A stretch of DNA of 7,558 nucleotides from JAJFTV01 sp964426355 (GCA_964426355.1 CAYRRA010000199.1:1-7558), one strand, 5' to 3'. Positions 1-6,165 are shown, counted from the stretch's first letter. Numbers and translations: made by a program. Notes: a model not told the origin generated them from the sequence alone.

Positions 1-28
1 TTACCCAACTCGCAAATCACGGTAAGAT
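1..28 (+). promoter_or_regulatory. Possible rnpB promoter (weak)
   Basis: A TAAGAT hexamer at 23-28 matches the sigma70 -10 consensus at four of six bases. It lies six bases before the first paired base of the RNase P RNA, which is where a -10 box should be if transcription starts at about 33-35. The matching -35 would sit at about 1-6 (TTACCC, a poor match, 16-base spacer) or partly outside the window, so only the -10 assignment has real support. Confidence 0.35.
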
Positions 29-32
29 AAAA

Positions 33-455
33 TCCCAGGTCGCTCGGGTGATCGCGGTTCGGTTCGCCTGGCTGAGGAAAGTCCGCACTCCACAGGGCAA
101 GACGCCGGGTAACACCCGGGGTGGGGGCTGGTGGATGCTCTTTGAGCACTACCCGTTACCTGCCGGAAAAGGGCCACAGAAAGATACCGCCTGCTAAGCC
201 GCTTGCGGCGCGCAGGTAAGGGTGAAATGGTGGTGTAAGAGACCACCAGCGCAGGCAGCAATGCAGCGGCTGGGTAACCCCCGTCTGGAGCAAGGTCAAG
301 CAGGGACAAAGTCTGCCATAGCAGATGGGAAGCGGCTCGTTTCCCTTGAGTCCCGGGTAGGCTGCACGAGTGGGTTGGAGACAACCCTCCCAGATAGATG
401 GTCACCGCGGTAACCAGTTTACCGTACAGAATGCGGCTTATAGACCGACCTGGGA
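33..455 (+). ncRNA. rnpB: RNase P RNA, catalytic subunit, bacterial type A
   Basis: This is the ribozyme that removes the 5' leader from tRNA precursors, working with the small protein RnpA. The ends are set by the terminal P1 helix: 33-42 pairs with 446-455 over ten bases without mismatch. The universally conserved core is present. The P4 helix forms between 79-87 and 432-439 with the expected bulged U at 82, next to the GAGGAAAGTCC and ACAGAATGCGGCTTA signatures. P12 is a hairpin (229-234 with 242-247) closed by the conserved GTAAGAG loop. The GGTAA motif at 273-277 fits the L15 loop that binds the tRNA CCA end. GGGAC at 303-307 pairs with GTCCC at 351-355 (P16) and encloses a P17-like arm, which supports the ancestral type A fold rather than the Bacillus type B. 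P18 (372-377 with 382-387) is closed by a GAGA tetraloop. The length of about 423 nt is at the long end for type A. Open reading frames crossing it are artefacts. Confidence 0.97.
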
Positions 456-489
456 CATATCTCTCATGAACACTAGTATCAGGGGTTGC

Positions 490-510
490 GTGGATGAAAT
501 TATTCGCCAC
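490..510 (+). other. Hairpin between rnpB and the metallopeptidase gene
   Basis: 490-498 pairs with 503-510 over eight bases (one G-T wobble, one bulged A at 494) around an ATTA loop. A second, smaller stem (508-511 with 516-519, AGTT loop) shares bases 508-510 and so excludes it. Neither is followed by a T-run, so this is not a standard intrinsic terminator. It could be a processing or weak termination element for the rnpB transcript, or chance. The rest of 456-543 shows only an A/T-rich stretch with TAAAAT at 532-537, right before the next gene. Confidence 0.25.
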
Positions 511-543
511 CAGTTGGTGAATCTTTAGAAGTAAAATAACTCA

Positions 544-1215
544 ATGATCCAGATCGACCAGCTCATCCGTACTCGCCGAAAGAGCATCGCGATCATCATT
601 GAACGCGATGGCAGCCTGGTCGTTCGCGCCCCTTTACGGTTAAGCAACGCAGAAATTCGCGCATTCGTTGAGAAAAAAGCCGATTGGATAAAAACAAAAA
701 AAGCACTCGTTGCCAGCCGCTTCGTAGAAACGCCAAAAAAGACATACGACAACGGAGAAAGTTTCTGGTTTCTGGGTATTTCATACCGCTTGAAAATTAT
801 CTCTGACTCCCCAAGTGACCTTGAATTGAACGAGTATTTCCTTCTCAAGCGCACCTGTGTACCCCACGCCCCACTCGTGTTTACCCGCTGGTATAAGACA
901 CAAGCGCGCCAGATCATACCAGAAAGAGTCTCCTGGCATGCCGCCAGATTGGGCATTCCCTATAAAAAAGTTCGAATCACATCCGCAGAACACCGCTGGG
1001 GGTCATGCAGTTCAAGCGGAACGATCAGCTTTCCCTGGCGGCTCGTCATGGCGCCCATGCCGGTAATCGATTATGTGATTGTGCATGAACTGGTTCATGT
1101 GAGCGTTAAAAATCACAGCAAAGCCTTTTGGGCAAAGGTGAAAACCATCATGCCCGATTATCAACAAAAAATTGAGTGGCTCCGTGCGAACGGTCATCTG
1201 CTGGTAGTAGATTGA
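544..1215 (+). CDS. YgjP/WLM-type zinc metallopeptidase-like protein (M48 family, DUF45)
   Basis: The 223-residue protein matches the YgjP-like metallopeptidase domain family, named for E. coli YgjP, whose physiological substrate is not established. The N-terminal half (about 10-90) has the family's beta-rich start, with RRKSIAIIIERDGSLVVRAP at 11-30 and the WI(K) segment at 48-50. The C-terminal half holds the gluzincin-like core: RWGSC at 151-155, the FPWRLVMAP strand at 163-171, then HELVH at 181-185 with E182 as the expected catalytic base. H191 in the following NHSKAFW segment is the likely third zinc ligand. No signal peptide or membrane segment is visible, so it should be cytoplasmic. 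Length fits the family (about 220-240). The ATG at 544 is the first in frame that keeps the conserved start. There is no clear Shine-Dalgarno before it, and a TAAAAT box seven bases upstream raises the option of a leaderless start. It sits alone behind rnpB. The family call is firm; the biological role is not known. Confidence 0.93.
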   Translation: MIQIDQLIRTRRKSIAIIIERDGSLVVRAPLRLSNAEIRAFVEKKADWIKTKKALVASRFVETPKKTYDNGESFWFLGISYRLKIISDSPSDLELNEYFLLKRTCVPHAPLVFTRWYKTQARQIIPERVSWHAARLGIPYKKVRITSAEHRWGSCSSSGTISFPWRLVMAPMPVIDYVIVHELVHVSVKNHSKAFWAKVKTIMPDYQQKIEWLRANGHLLVVD

Positions 1216-1225
1216 GGCAAAGCAA

Positions 1226-1253
1226 TTCACCTTCTGATGCCTTAAGGTATACT
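1226..1253 (+). promoter_or_regulatory. Possible promoter for the transglutaminase-like gene
   Basis: TTCACC at 1226-1231 (four of six to TTGACA) and TATACT at 1248-1253 (five of six to TATAAT) are separated by 16 bases. Transcription would start near 1260, leaving a leader of about 40 bases before the ATG at 1300. This agrees with an 84-base gap after the preceding gene. It is a pattern match only. Confidence 0.45.
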
Positions 1254-1299
1254 TTAACAAGCAGAAAATGAAAATCAGCAAGTTTTAACAAAGGGTTAA

Positions 1300-2229
1300 A
1301 TGTCTAAACTGGATCTCGGCACATCAAAAAGAAAACCCATTAAATCGTTGCTCACAGCAACCTTTCTCCTTCTCGTGGCAATACTCTTCTTTGTTTATGG
1401 TTTTGCGGTGGGCAAATATCAAATCCCACCGTATTCTTTAATGAAAAAAATGAGTAGCAGGATTAACCAGCTTTTCAAATCGAATGACATTCCGGCTGAA
1501 ACGGAACCAGCCCTTGCTGAAGGCGACAATCCCATGGTTCCAATTTTGCAATTGGTTCGCGAGCAGGGTTTCACATCAGCCACCGAAGAAATTGATTTTA
1601 TCCGTAACTTCATTTATACCAATAGCTTTCATATAATAGATGAAGAATTCTGGGAATATTCTTACAACATACCTGTAGTTTTAGAAATGATGTATGATAC
1701 CTATTTGAATGATGCCCCTCCCCCGCACATGGTTTGCGATACCAGAACCTACGCCATGAAAGCCATTGTAAGAGAGATGGGATTCATAGCAAGGGAAGTT
1801 CACGTATTTTCGGACGACTTCGACACCTTGCAAAGCCACACGTTTTTGGAAGTCTACAATGAGAACACGCAGATGTGGGAGATACAAGATCCCGATTTCA
1901 ATATTTGCTTTGTTGATAAAGGAACATCCAATAGGTTGTCCATCACCCATCTAATCATGGGAGATTTAAACCAAATCACACCATGTAACGCTTCACCGGA
2001 ATATTCGGAACTGGTCAGGAACCTATTGATGGATCACTATTATGAAGCGGCTGTCATTCTGGGGGCACCAGAACAGTCTTTCATCCTGATCAACACAGCG
2101 CGTTTCGCGTTAGATGATCCGCAGGGATATTTTAAAGACCAGGACGAGATCGATAATTTGATTGAATACCTAAAAGTTAATTTTGGGGATTACCCCGTAA
2201 TTATTGCTCAAGGTTTTGATTCAAACTAA
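1300..2229 (+). CDS. Membrane-anchored protein with transglutaminase-like (Cys-His-Asp) fold
   Basis: The protein has 309 residues and I do not recognise it as a named family. The N-terminus is basic (RKPIK at 11-15) and is followed by one strong membrane helix at about 16-38, so the remaining 270 residues should lie outside the cytoplasmic membrane. Residues 140-200 show the order typical of the transglutaminase/protease superfamily. C146 lies in HMVCDTRTYAMKAIVREMGF at the head of a helix. H180 is in SHTFLEVY at the start of a strand. D197 is in WEIQDPDF. The spacings of 34 and 17 residues fit that superfamily. Members act as thiol proteases, amidases or cross-linking enzymes, often on cell-surface substrates; some have lost activity, but here all three triad residues are present. 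The rest (about 50-135 and 205-309) resembles nothing I know. The ATG at 1300 has AAGGG four bases upstream, rather close but usable. It is followed after 85 bases by a lipoprotein gene. The fold assignment is inferred from motif order, not from a search. Confidence 0.68.
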   Translation: MSKLDLGTSKRKPIKSLLTATFLLLVAILFFVYGFAVGKYQIPPYSLMKKMSSRINQLFKSNDIPAETEPALAEGDNPMVPILQLVREQGFTSATEEIDFIRNFIYTNSFHIIDEEFWEYSYNIPVVLEMMYDTYLNDAPPPHMVCDTRTYAMKAIVREMGFIAREVHVFSDDFDTLQSHTFLEVYNENTQMWEIQDPDFNICFVDKGTSNRLSITHLIMGDLNQITPCNASPEYSELVRNLLMDHYYEAAVILGAPEQSFILINTARFALDDPQGYFKDQDEIDNLIEYLKVNFGDYPVIIAQGFDSN

Positions 2230-2314
2230 TAAAACCTCATCTCAAATTTTCTCATCTCCACTCCTCATCCAATTCTTATTTACGCCCTGTATGATGTTTA
2301 CAAAGGTGTAGAAA

Positions 2315-3529
2315 ATGAGAATCAATCAATTATTCCTTTTCAGCGTTAGCCTGATTTCTTTATTATTGGTTAGCTGCACTGGCAGCCCATTTCCACTGGC
2401 AAACCCCACCACTGAAAACCCCATTCTTCAACCGGATTACCAGATTGATGTGGAAACTGTGATTGCTTCCGGGTTTGACAGACCCCTTGCCATAACACAT
2501 GCGGGGGATGGCTCAGGTCGGTTGTTCATTGTCGAAAAAAGCGGGCGCATCAAAATTGTTCAGGATGGAGCTGTGCTCCCCACGCCTTTTTTGGACATTC
2601 ATAACATGATTTCCACTGGTTCAGAGCAGGGATTGCTTGGTTTGGCTTTCCATCCAGAATACGACGAGAACGGTTACTTCTTTATCAACTACACAGACCT
2701 GGCAGGCAATACTCAGGTGGTTCGCTATCGTATCTCTGAAGACGATAACATAGCCGATCCCGCCAGCGCACTTATTCTGTTCAGCGTTCAACAGCCTTAT
2801 GCCAACCACAACGGCGGGCAAATCACTTTTGGACCGGATGGTTACCTGTATATAGCCCTGGGCGATGGGGGCAGCGCTAATGACCCCCAGAATAATGCAC
2901 AAAACTTGAACAATCCACTGGGGAAAATCTTGCGCATCACAGTCAACGAAGACGGCACAACCTCCATTCCAGCAGACAATCCCTTTATCGAAACACCTGG
3001 GGCAGATGCGCGCATCTGGGCATGGGGACTTCGCAACCCCTGGCGTTTCAGCTTCGACAGGCTCAATGGCGATTTATACATCGCTGATGTCGGGCAGAAC
3101 AAATGGGAAGAAATCAGTTATGCCCGTAGCAGCACACCGGGCGGGCAAAATTTTGGTTGGCGCTGCTTTGAAGGCTCAAATGAATTCGACAGGCAGAGTG
3201 CCTGCAAGGAAGCAGCGGCTGCAAACAGCCTGGTCATGCCGGTTGCGGAATACAACCACTCCGAAGGTCAGTCTGTTACCGGTGGTTATGTCTACCGTGG
3301 GCAAGAGCAGAACCTCATCGCCGGCGTCTACTTTTTTGCGGACTTCATCAGTGGAAAAATCTGGAGTATCCGCCTGGTAGACCACCAGTCTGAAACCTGG
3401 TCAGATCGTCGACTGGAGCTTGAAAGCGACCTGACCATCAGTTCATTTGGTGAAGACGAAAGTGGCGAACTTTATATCGCAGATTATTTTGGCGGTACTA
3501 TTCGCAAGCTGATTGCCAAACCAAAATAA
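2315..3529 (+). CDS. PQQ-dependent sugar dehydrogenase-like lipoprotein (glucose/sorbosone dehydrogenase family)
   Basis: This 404-residue protein belongs to the soluble glucose dehydrogenase/sorbosone dehydrogenase beta-propeller family, whose studied members oxidise aldose sugars with pyrroloquinoline quinone (E. coli YliI/Asd is one). Residues 1-21 are a lipoprotein signal peptide ending in the lipobox LVSC, so C21 should be lipidated and the enzyme tethered to the outer face of the membrane. A Ser/Pro/Thr/Asn-rich linker runs to about 40. Family motifs follow in order: EQGLLGLAFHPEY (104-116), NHNGGQITFGPDGYLYIALG (164-183) with H165 at the position of the presumed catalytic histidine, WGLRNPWRFSFD (237-248) with an arginine that contacts PQQ in relatives, DVGQNKWEEI (258-267), GGYVYRG (323-329), and DESGELYIADYFGGTIRKL near the end. 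C284 and C297 could form a disulfide. The start has AAAGGTG six bases upstream. No PQQ synthesis gene is in the window, so cofactor and substrate are inferred. It converges on the EamA gene. Confidence 0.93.
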   Translation: MRINQLFLFSVSLISLLLVSCTGSPFPLANPTTENPILQPDYQIDVETVIASGFDRPLAITHAGDGSGRLFIVEKSGRIKIVQDGAVLPTPFLDIHNMISTGSEQGLLGLAFHPEYDENGYFFINYTDLAGNTQVVRYRISEDDNIADPASALILFSVQQPYANHNGGQITFGPDGYLYIALGDGGSANDPQNNAQNLNNPLGKILRITVNEDGTTSIPADNPFIETPGADARIWAWGLRNPWRFSFDRLNGDLYIADVGQNKWEEISYARSSTPGGQNFGWRCFEGSNEFDRQSACKEAAAANSLVMPVAEYNHSEGQSVTGGYVYRGQEQNLIAGVYFFADFISGKIWSIRLVDHQSETWSDRRLELESDLTISSFGEDESGELYIADYFGGTIRKLIAKPK

Positions 3530-3570
3530 TCTCATTGCAAGGTCAATTTATCTAAACCTGCCCATGCATC

Positions 3571-3996
3571 TCACTTTGTGGTGAGCAGAACAATACCGCC
3601 CACCGTAAGCAGCATTCCCAGGATGGTACGCGCGGTCAAGGGTTCGCCGGCAAACAATACACCCATCAATGCCCCAAAAAGGGGAGATGTGAAAGCAATC
3701 GGCATTACCTGGTTCAATGGCGCACCTTTGATTGCATAATAAAAAGAGAGCATTCCCACCGCACCCGCTACAATACCGCCGCCGATGACCATGTACAGCA
3801 GGGCTTTGCTGCCTGCCTGTGGAAGAGTTTTCCACTGCGGATAACTCGCTGCGCCAAGAATGATCAACGCCACTGCGGTGCGGATCGTAATACCCATGGT
3901 GGGCGAAAGATTACCCAAATGCAATCCTTTCTTTTCAAAATACCCGCCAACACCCCAGGCTACAGCCGTGATTAACGCAAAGAAATGAGGTTTCAT
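3571..3996 (-). CDS. EamA-family (drug/metabolite transporter superfamily) half-size membrane protein
   Basis: The 141-residue product is almost entirely hydrophobic, with about five predicted membrane helices (roughly 5-20, 34-52, 65-89, 96-117 and 121-138). Its C-terminal half carries the EamA pattern of small and polar residues: PLNQVMPIAFTSPLFGALMG, then a GEPLT turn, then a Gly-rich last helix ending in GGIVLL. Usual EamA proteins have two such domains in about 300 residues. This one has a single domain, so it probably works as a dimer, as small EamA and SMR proteins do. The substrate cannot be told from sequence. I chose the ATG at 3996 over the GTG at 4002: an AGGAG sequence (4002-4006 on this strand) lies five bases before the ATG but runs into the GTG. 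The gene points away from the division cluster and toward the dehydrogenase gene, with 41 bases between the stops. No clear terminator lies between them; the CTCAC/GTGAG hairpin at 3570-3585 overlaps the stop codon and lacks a T-run. Confidence 0.85.
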   Translation of the reverse strand: MKPHFFALITAVAWGVGGYFEKKGLHLGNLSPTMGITIRTAVALIILGAASYPQWKTLPQAGSKALLYMVIGGGIVAGAVGMLSFYYAIKGAPLNQVMPIAFTSPLFGALMGVLFAGEPLTARTILGMLLTVGGIVLLTTK

Positions 3997-4044
3997 GTTC
4001 ACTCCTGAAAATCAATGATTCAGTACCAACACACGAACAGGATT

Positions 4045-4101
4045 CTACTCTTCTTTTGTGAAATCACCGAGAAAGAACCAACCCTCCTCCTCTTCCATCA
4101 T
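4045..4101 (-). CDS. Possible 18-residue small ORF upstream of the EamA gene
   Basis: On the - strand, an ATG at 4101 opens an 18-codon frame ending in TAG at 4045-4047. The product would be MMEEEEGWFFLGDFTKEE, acidic at both ends with an aromatic middle. AGAGGA lies nine bases before the ATG, an acceptable Shine-Dalgarno. The frame also has an ATG further up at 4122 (25 residues) but with no ribosome site. The stop is about 48 bases before the EamA start on the same strand, so it could be a leader peptide or a microprotein. The region is unusually purine-rich on this strand, which by itself yields Glu/Gly/Lys codons, so chance is a real alternative. Confidence 0.22.
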   Translation of the reverse strand: MMEEEEGWFFLGDFTKEE

Positions 4102-4141
4102 CTCAGAGCTTCCTCTTAACATCTTTGTTAAATTCTGATTT

Positions 4142-4161
4142 CAAAATTGCTTGCAATTTTG
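4142..4161 (+). repeat. Perfect inverted repeat overlapping the mraZ promoter
   Basis: CAAAATTGC (4142-4150) and GCAATTTTG (4153-4161) are exact reverse complements around a central TT, and pairing stops at the next base on each side. The right arm covers the -35 hexamer of the proposed mraZ promoter. Nine-base arms with a two-base centre suit a dimeric regulator binding to DNA; the centre is too tight for an RNA hairpin. The site also lies between the divergent EamA and mraZ genes, so it could serve either. The protein that binds it is unknown. Confidence 0.6.
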
Positions 4162-4179
4162 GTTTGAATGGTATATACT
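4151..4179 (+). promoter_or_regulatory. Promoter of the mraZ-rsmH-ftsL-ftsI cluster
   Basis: TTGCAA at 4151-4156 and TATACT at 4174-4179 are separated by exactly 17 bases, the optimum for a housekeeping sigma factor. The -10 matches five of six bases and the -35 four of six. Transcription should start near 4186, giving a leader of about 72 bases to the mraZ ATG. The -35 lies inside a perfect inverted repeat and the start point lies within the GTGG repeat ladder, so both elements are placed to block polymerase. Confidence 0.75.
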
Positions 4180-4223
4180 GTGTAAAAAAGTGGAAGATAG
4201 TGGATAAATGTGGTGCCGGGTGT
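4180..4223 (+). promoter_or_regulatory. MraZ-binding repeat ladder (operator)
   Basis: GTGT, GTGG, GTGG, GTGG and GTGT begin at 4180, 4190, 4200, 4210 and 4220, one per helical turn of about ten bases. The three central copies read GTGGA, GTGGA and GTGGT. MraZ in E. coli is known to bind TGGGN-type repeats separated by five bases ahead of mraZ, and in mycoplasmas AAAGTG(G/T) repeats in the same place. The ring-shaped MraZ oligomer contacts several repeats on one DNA face. The ladder here has that period and position, starting just after the -10 and ending 34 bases before the mraZ ATG. Repression of the whole division cluster by its first product is the likely outcome. Confidence 0.82.
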
Positions 4224-4257
4224 CCGGCATCTTGCATTAATAGGAAGAGTAGAACAA

Positions 4258-4695
4258 ATGTTCATGGGACAATACGAACATGCATTAGATGCCAAAGGGC
4301 GGTTGACAATTCCGGTCAAATACCGCGATTACCTCTTGGATGGTGCAATCGTAACACAAGGTTTTGAACATAATCTAATGGTCCTCACTCTTCCAGACTT
4401 CGATAATATTACCAAAAGAATCGACAGCATGAGTCTCACCAACCCTGCCGCCATGCAGTTAAAACGGCAGATATTCGGCTTCGCCGAGCAAGTCTCCCTG
4501 GATAAATTGGGCAGAATACTGGTTCCAGGGTTTTTGCGTGAAGCAGGTGAAATACAGGAATCGGCAGTTATCGTAGGGATGAGCGCATTTTTCGAGATCT
4601 GGTCACCCCAACGCTGGCAGAAAAAATACGAAGAGCTTCGCAACCCAGAAGCAGATGAACAGCGATATGCTGCGTTTGATCTACCCATCCGATGA
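4258..4695 (+). CDS. mraZ: Transcriptional regulator MraZ
   Basis: MraZ is a DNA-binding protein of the AbrB/SpoVT swapped-hairpin class and the usual first gene of the division and cell wall cluster; it represses its own operon in organisms where it has been studied. The 145-residue product has both half-domains: the first with DAKGRLTIP (11-19), the second with LDKLGRILVP (81-90). These two DxxGR sites form the DNA-reading surface. The tail WSPQRWQKKYEEL (115-127) is also typical. The usual length is about 140-150. The frame stays open upstream to a GTG at 4210, but I place the start at the ATG at 4258: AGGAAGAG at 4242-4249 is eight bases away, and the resulting MFMGQYEHALDAKGR is the normal family N-terminus. 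The longer version would also begin inside the operator repeats. The stop is nine bases before rsmH, and the ribosome site of rsmH overlaps it. Confidence 0.97.
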   Translation: MFMGQYEHALDAKGRLTIPVKYRDYLLDGAIVTQGFEHNLMVLTLPDFDNITKRIDSMSLTNPAAMQLKRQIFGFAEQVSLDKLGRILVPGFLREAGEIQESAVIVGMSAFFEIWSPQRWQKKYEELRNPEADEQRYAAFDLPIR

Positions 4696-4704
4696 GGCTG
4701 AAAA

Positions 4705-5637
4705 ATGCCCAAAACTGGCAGTCTTCCGCCTCATCAACCTGTACTTTACCATGAAGTAATAAAAGCCTTATATCCACAAAGCCCTGGGCGCTACATCGAT
4801 GCAACCGTAGGGGCAGGCGGTCATGCTGCCGGGATTTTGGAACACAGCCAACCAAAAGGCTCCCTTCTAGGTCTGGACCTGGACCCGGTAGCGCTTAACC
4901 TGGCAAGAGAAAGGTTGTCCTGTTTTGGTAACCGCTTCACCCTGGTCAAAGCATCTTACACCAGTCTGGTGGAGCAGATGCAGCAAGCGGGTTGGGAGGA
5001 TGTACACGGAATCCTCATCGACCTGGGCGTTTCCTCTATGCAGTTAGATCGTCCAGAAAAAGGTTTCTCCTTCCGCACAGAGGGTCCACTCGATATGCGC
5101 TTTGATCCGGATGGAGAAGTAACCGCTGCGATGTTGGTTAACACGCTCTCAATGGAAGACCTGGTAGATATTCTATGGCGATATGGTGAAGAACGGTATG
5201 CACGTAGAATCGCCCGGGCAATTGTAGAGCACAGACCAGTGCAGACTACATTGCAGCTTTCAGAACTGGTGAGTCGCTCGGTCAGGTCTTACGATAAATC
5301 TCTGCACCCGGCAACTCGAACGTTTCAGGCTTTACGGATTGCGGTTAATCAAGAGTTGAAAGCGATCGAAACGGTTTTACCAGAAATCGTTAAAGCACTG
5401 AAACCTGGTGGTAGAGCAGCTATCATCACTTTCCACTCACTGGAAGACCGCCTGGTGAAGCATTTTATCCAGCGCGAAGCACGGGATTGTATCTGCCCAC
5501 CCCGGCAACCGGTTTGTACCTGTCAACACAAAGCCAGTATCCGGGTTGAGCAAAAAGCGATCAAACCAGGGAAAATAGAGACTGAATTCAACCCCCGGGC
5601 TCGCAGCGCGAAATTGCGCATTTTTGAAAAAATTTAA
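4705..5637 (+). CDS. rsmH: 16S rRNA (cytosine(1402)-N(4))-methyltransferase RsmH
   Basis: RsmH (formerly MraW) transfers a methyl group from S-adenosylmethionine to N4 of C1402 in the decoding centre of 16S rRNA, acting on the small subunit. The 310-residue protein is full length. Motifs in order: HQPVLYHEV (10-18); the SAM-binding loop DATVGAGGH (32-40); the acidic strand end GLDLDP (56-61); DLGVSSMQLD (106-115); GPLDMRFDP (127-135); the inserted helical domain; HPATRTFQALRI (201-212); TFHSLEDRLVK (242-252). The C-terminus shows NPRARSAKLR. Four cysteines at 262, 264, 271 and 273 form a CxC-x6-CxC pair seen in many relatives. GAGG at 4694-4697, seven bases before the ATG, overlaps the mraZ stop and suggests translational coupling. 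After the stop, 56 bases separate it from the ftsL-like gene. Confidence 0.98.
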   Translation: MPKTGSLPPHQPVLYHEVIKALYPQSPGRYIDATVGAGGHAAGILEHSQPKGSLLGLDLDPVALNLARERLSCFGNRFTLVKASYTSLVEQMQQAGWEDVHGILIDLGVSSMQLDRPEKGFSFRTEGPLDMRFDPDGEVTAAMLVNTLSMEDLVDILWRYGEERYARRIARAIVEHRPVQTTLQLSELVSRSVRSYDKSLHPATRTFQALRIAVNQELKAIETVLPEIVKALKPGGRAAIITFHSLEDRLVKHFIQREARDCICPPRQPVCTCQHKASIRVEQKAIKPGKIETEFNPRARSAKLRIFEKI

Positions 5638-5693
5638 CTGGCACGGTTGTTGCAAGTTTTGAGTCGCATGTTCAAACACAGAGACAAGGTATT

Positions 5694-6161
5694 ATGATGA
5701 CAAAAAAGTTTACACATGCATATAAACAAGCTCCCTGGCGTTTGAAAATTCGCGGTATTGCTTGGGTGATTGTTTTTGTTGTCGCCTTTATCGTCATCGC
5801 CCTTACCAATCTTAATATCTCTGCTCGCACATACGCAGCTGGGATCGAAGCACAGAGACTAATTGGTGAAAAAGAAACATTGAACCAAAAGATTGCTGAC
5901 CTTCGAAACCGACTTGGCGTTACTACATCTTTCAGATATGTCTCATCCCGCTATTCTGAGATTGGTTTTCACACGTTCAACAATTCGGATGCGGTTGTTT
6001 ATTTGTCGGTTCCAGGTTATTACGTTCCTGAGCTTGAAATTGACCTACAGCCATCCACAAAAAATCAAGCCAGTCCAATTCTCAAACCGGTTTATACTCA
6101 ATCTCTTTGGGATTTGTTACTGGAAGGAGCTATAAAACTAAGCAAGAATAAAATGAGATAA
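5694..6161 (+). CDS. FtsL-like cell division protein
   Basis: The 155-residue protein is a small bitopic membrane protein: a basic N-terminus, one membrane helix at about 21-40, then a heptad-like helical stretch at about 41-76 (AQRLIGEKETLNQKIADLRNR part) fitting a coiled coil outside the membrane. It sits between rsmH and ftsI, where FtsL is normally encoded. FtsL joins FtsB and FtsQ in the septal complex that activates FtsW-FtsI. SRYSEIGF...VVYLSVPGYY (85-110) resembles the segment after the coiled coil in FtsL proteins. The C-terminal extension (about 110-155), which ends in a possible amphipathic helix and a basic tail, makes it longer than the usual 90-120 residues and matches nothing I know. 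Two ATGs in tandem open the frame; AAGG at 5686-5689 is seven bases from the second (5697), which may be the real start. The family call rests on topology and position more than on residues, so I leave the symbol empty. Confidence 0.72.
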   Translation: MMTKKFTHAYKQAPWRLKIRGIAWVIVFVVAFIVIALTNLNISARTYAAGIEAQRLIGEKETLNQKIADLRNRLGVTTSFRYVSSRYSEIGFHTFNNSDAVVYLSVPGYYVPELEIDLQPSTKNQASPILKPVYTQSLWDLLLEGAIKLSKNKMR

Positions 6162-6165
6162 TGGT

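Noticed and set aside
1..510. 169-codon open frame on the - strand, and a 63-codon + strand frame at 222-413
   Set aside because: Both lie across the RNase P RNA, whose conserved helices fully explain the sequence.
1213..1244. Seven-base stem (TGAGGCA with TGCCTTA) around an 18-base loop after the metallopeptidase stop
   Set aside because: Includes a wobble, has a large loop and no T-run, and overlaps the proposed promoter of the next gene; not a credible terminator.
2290..2295. TATGAT as a -10 box for the dehydrogenase gene
   Set aside because: A fair -10 match, but no -35 at a workable distance; too weak to list as a promoter.
3570..3585. CTCAC/GTGAG hairpin between the convergent dehydrogenase and EamA genes
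   Set aside because: Only five pairs, overlaps the EamA stop codon and lacks a T-run on either strand.
4210..4257. GTG at 4210 as an upstream start for mraZ (161 residues)
   Set aside because: No ribosome site before it, it falls inside the operator repeats, and the extra 16 residues are not part of the MraZ family N-terminus.
5668..5697. Nine-codon frame (MFKHRDKVL) whose stop overlaps the ftsL-like ATG
   Set aside because: Very short and without a ribosome site; the overlap is tidy but expected by chance at this size.
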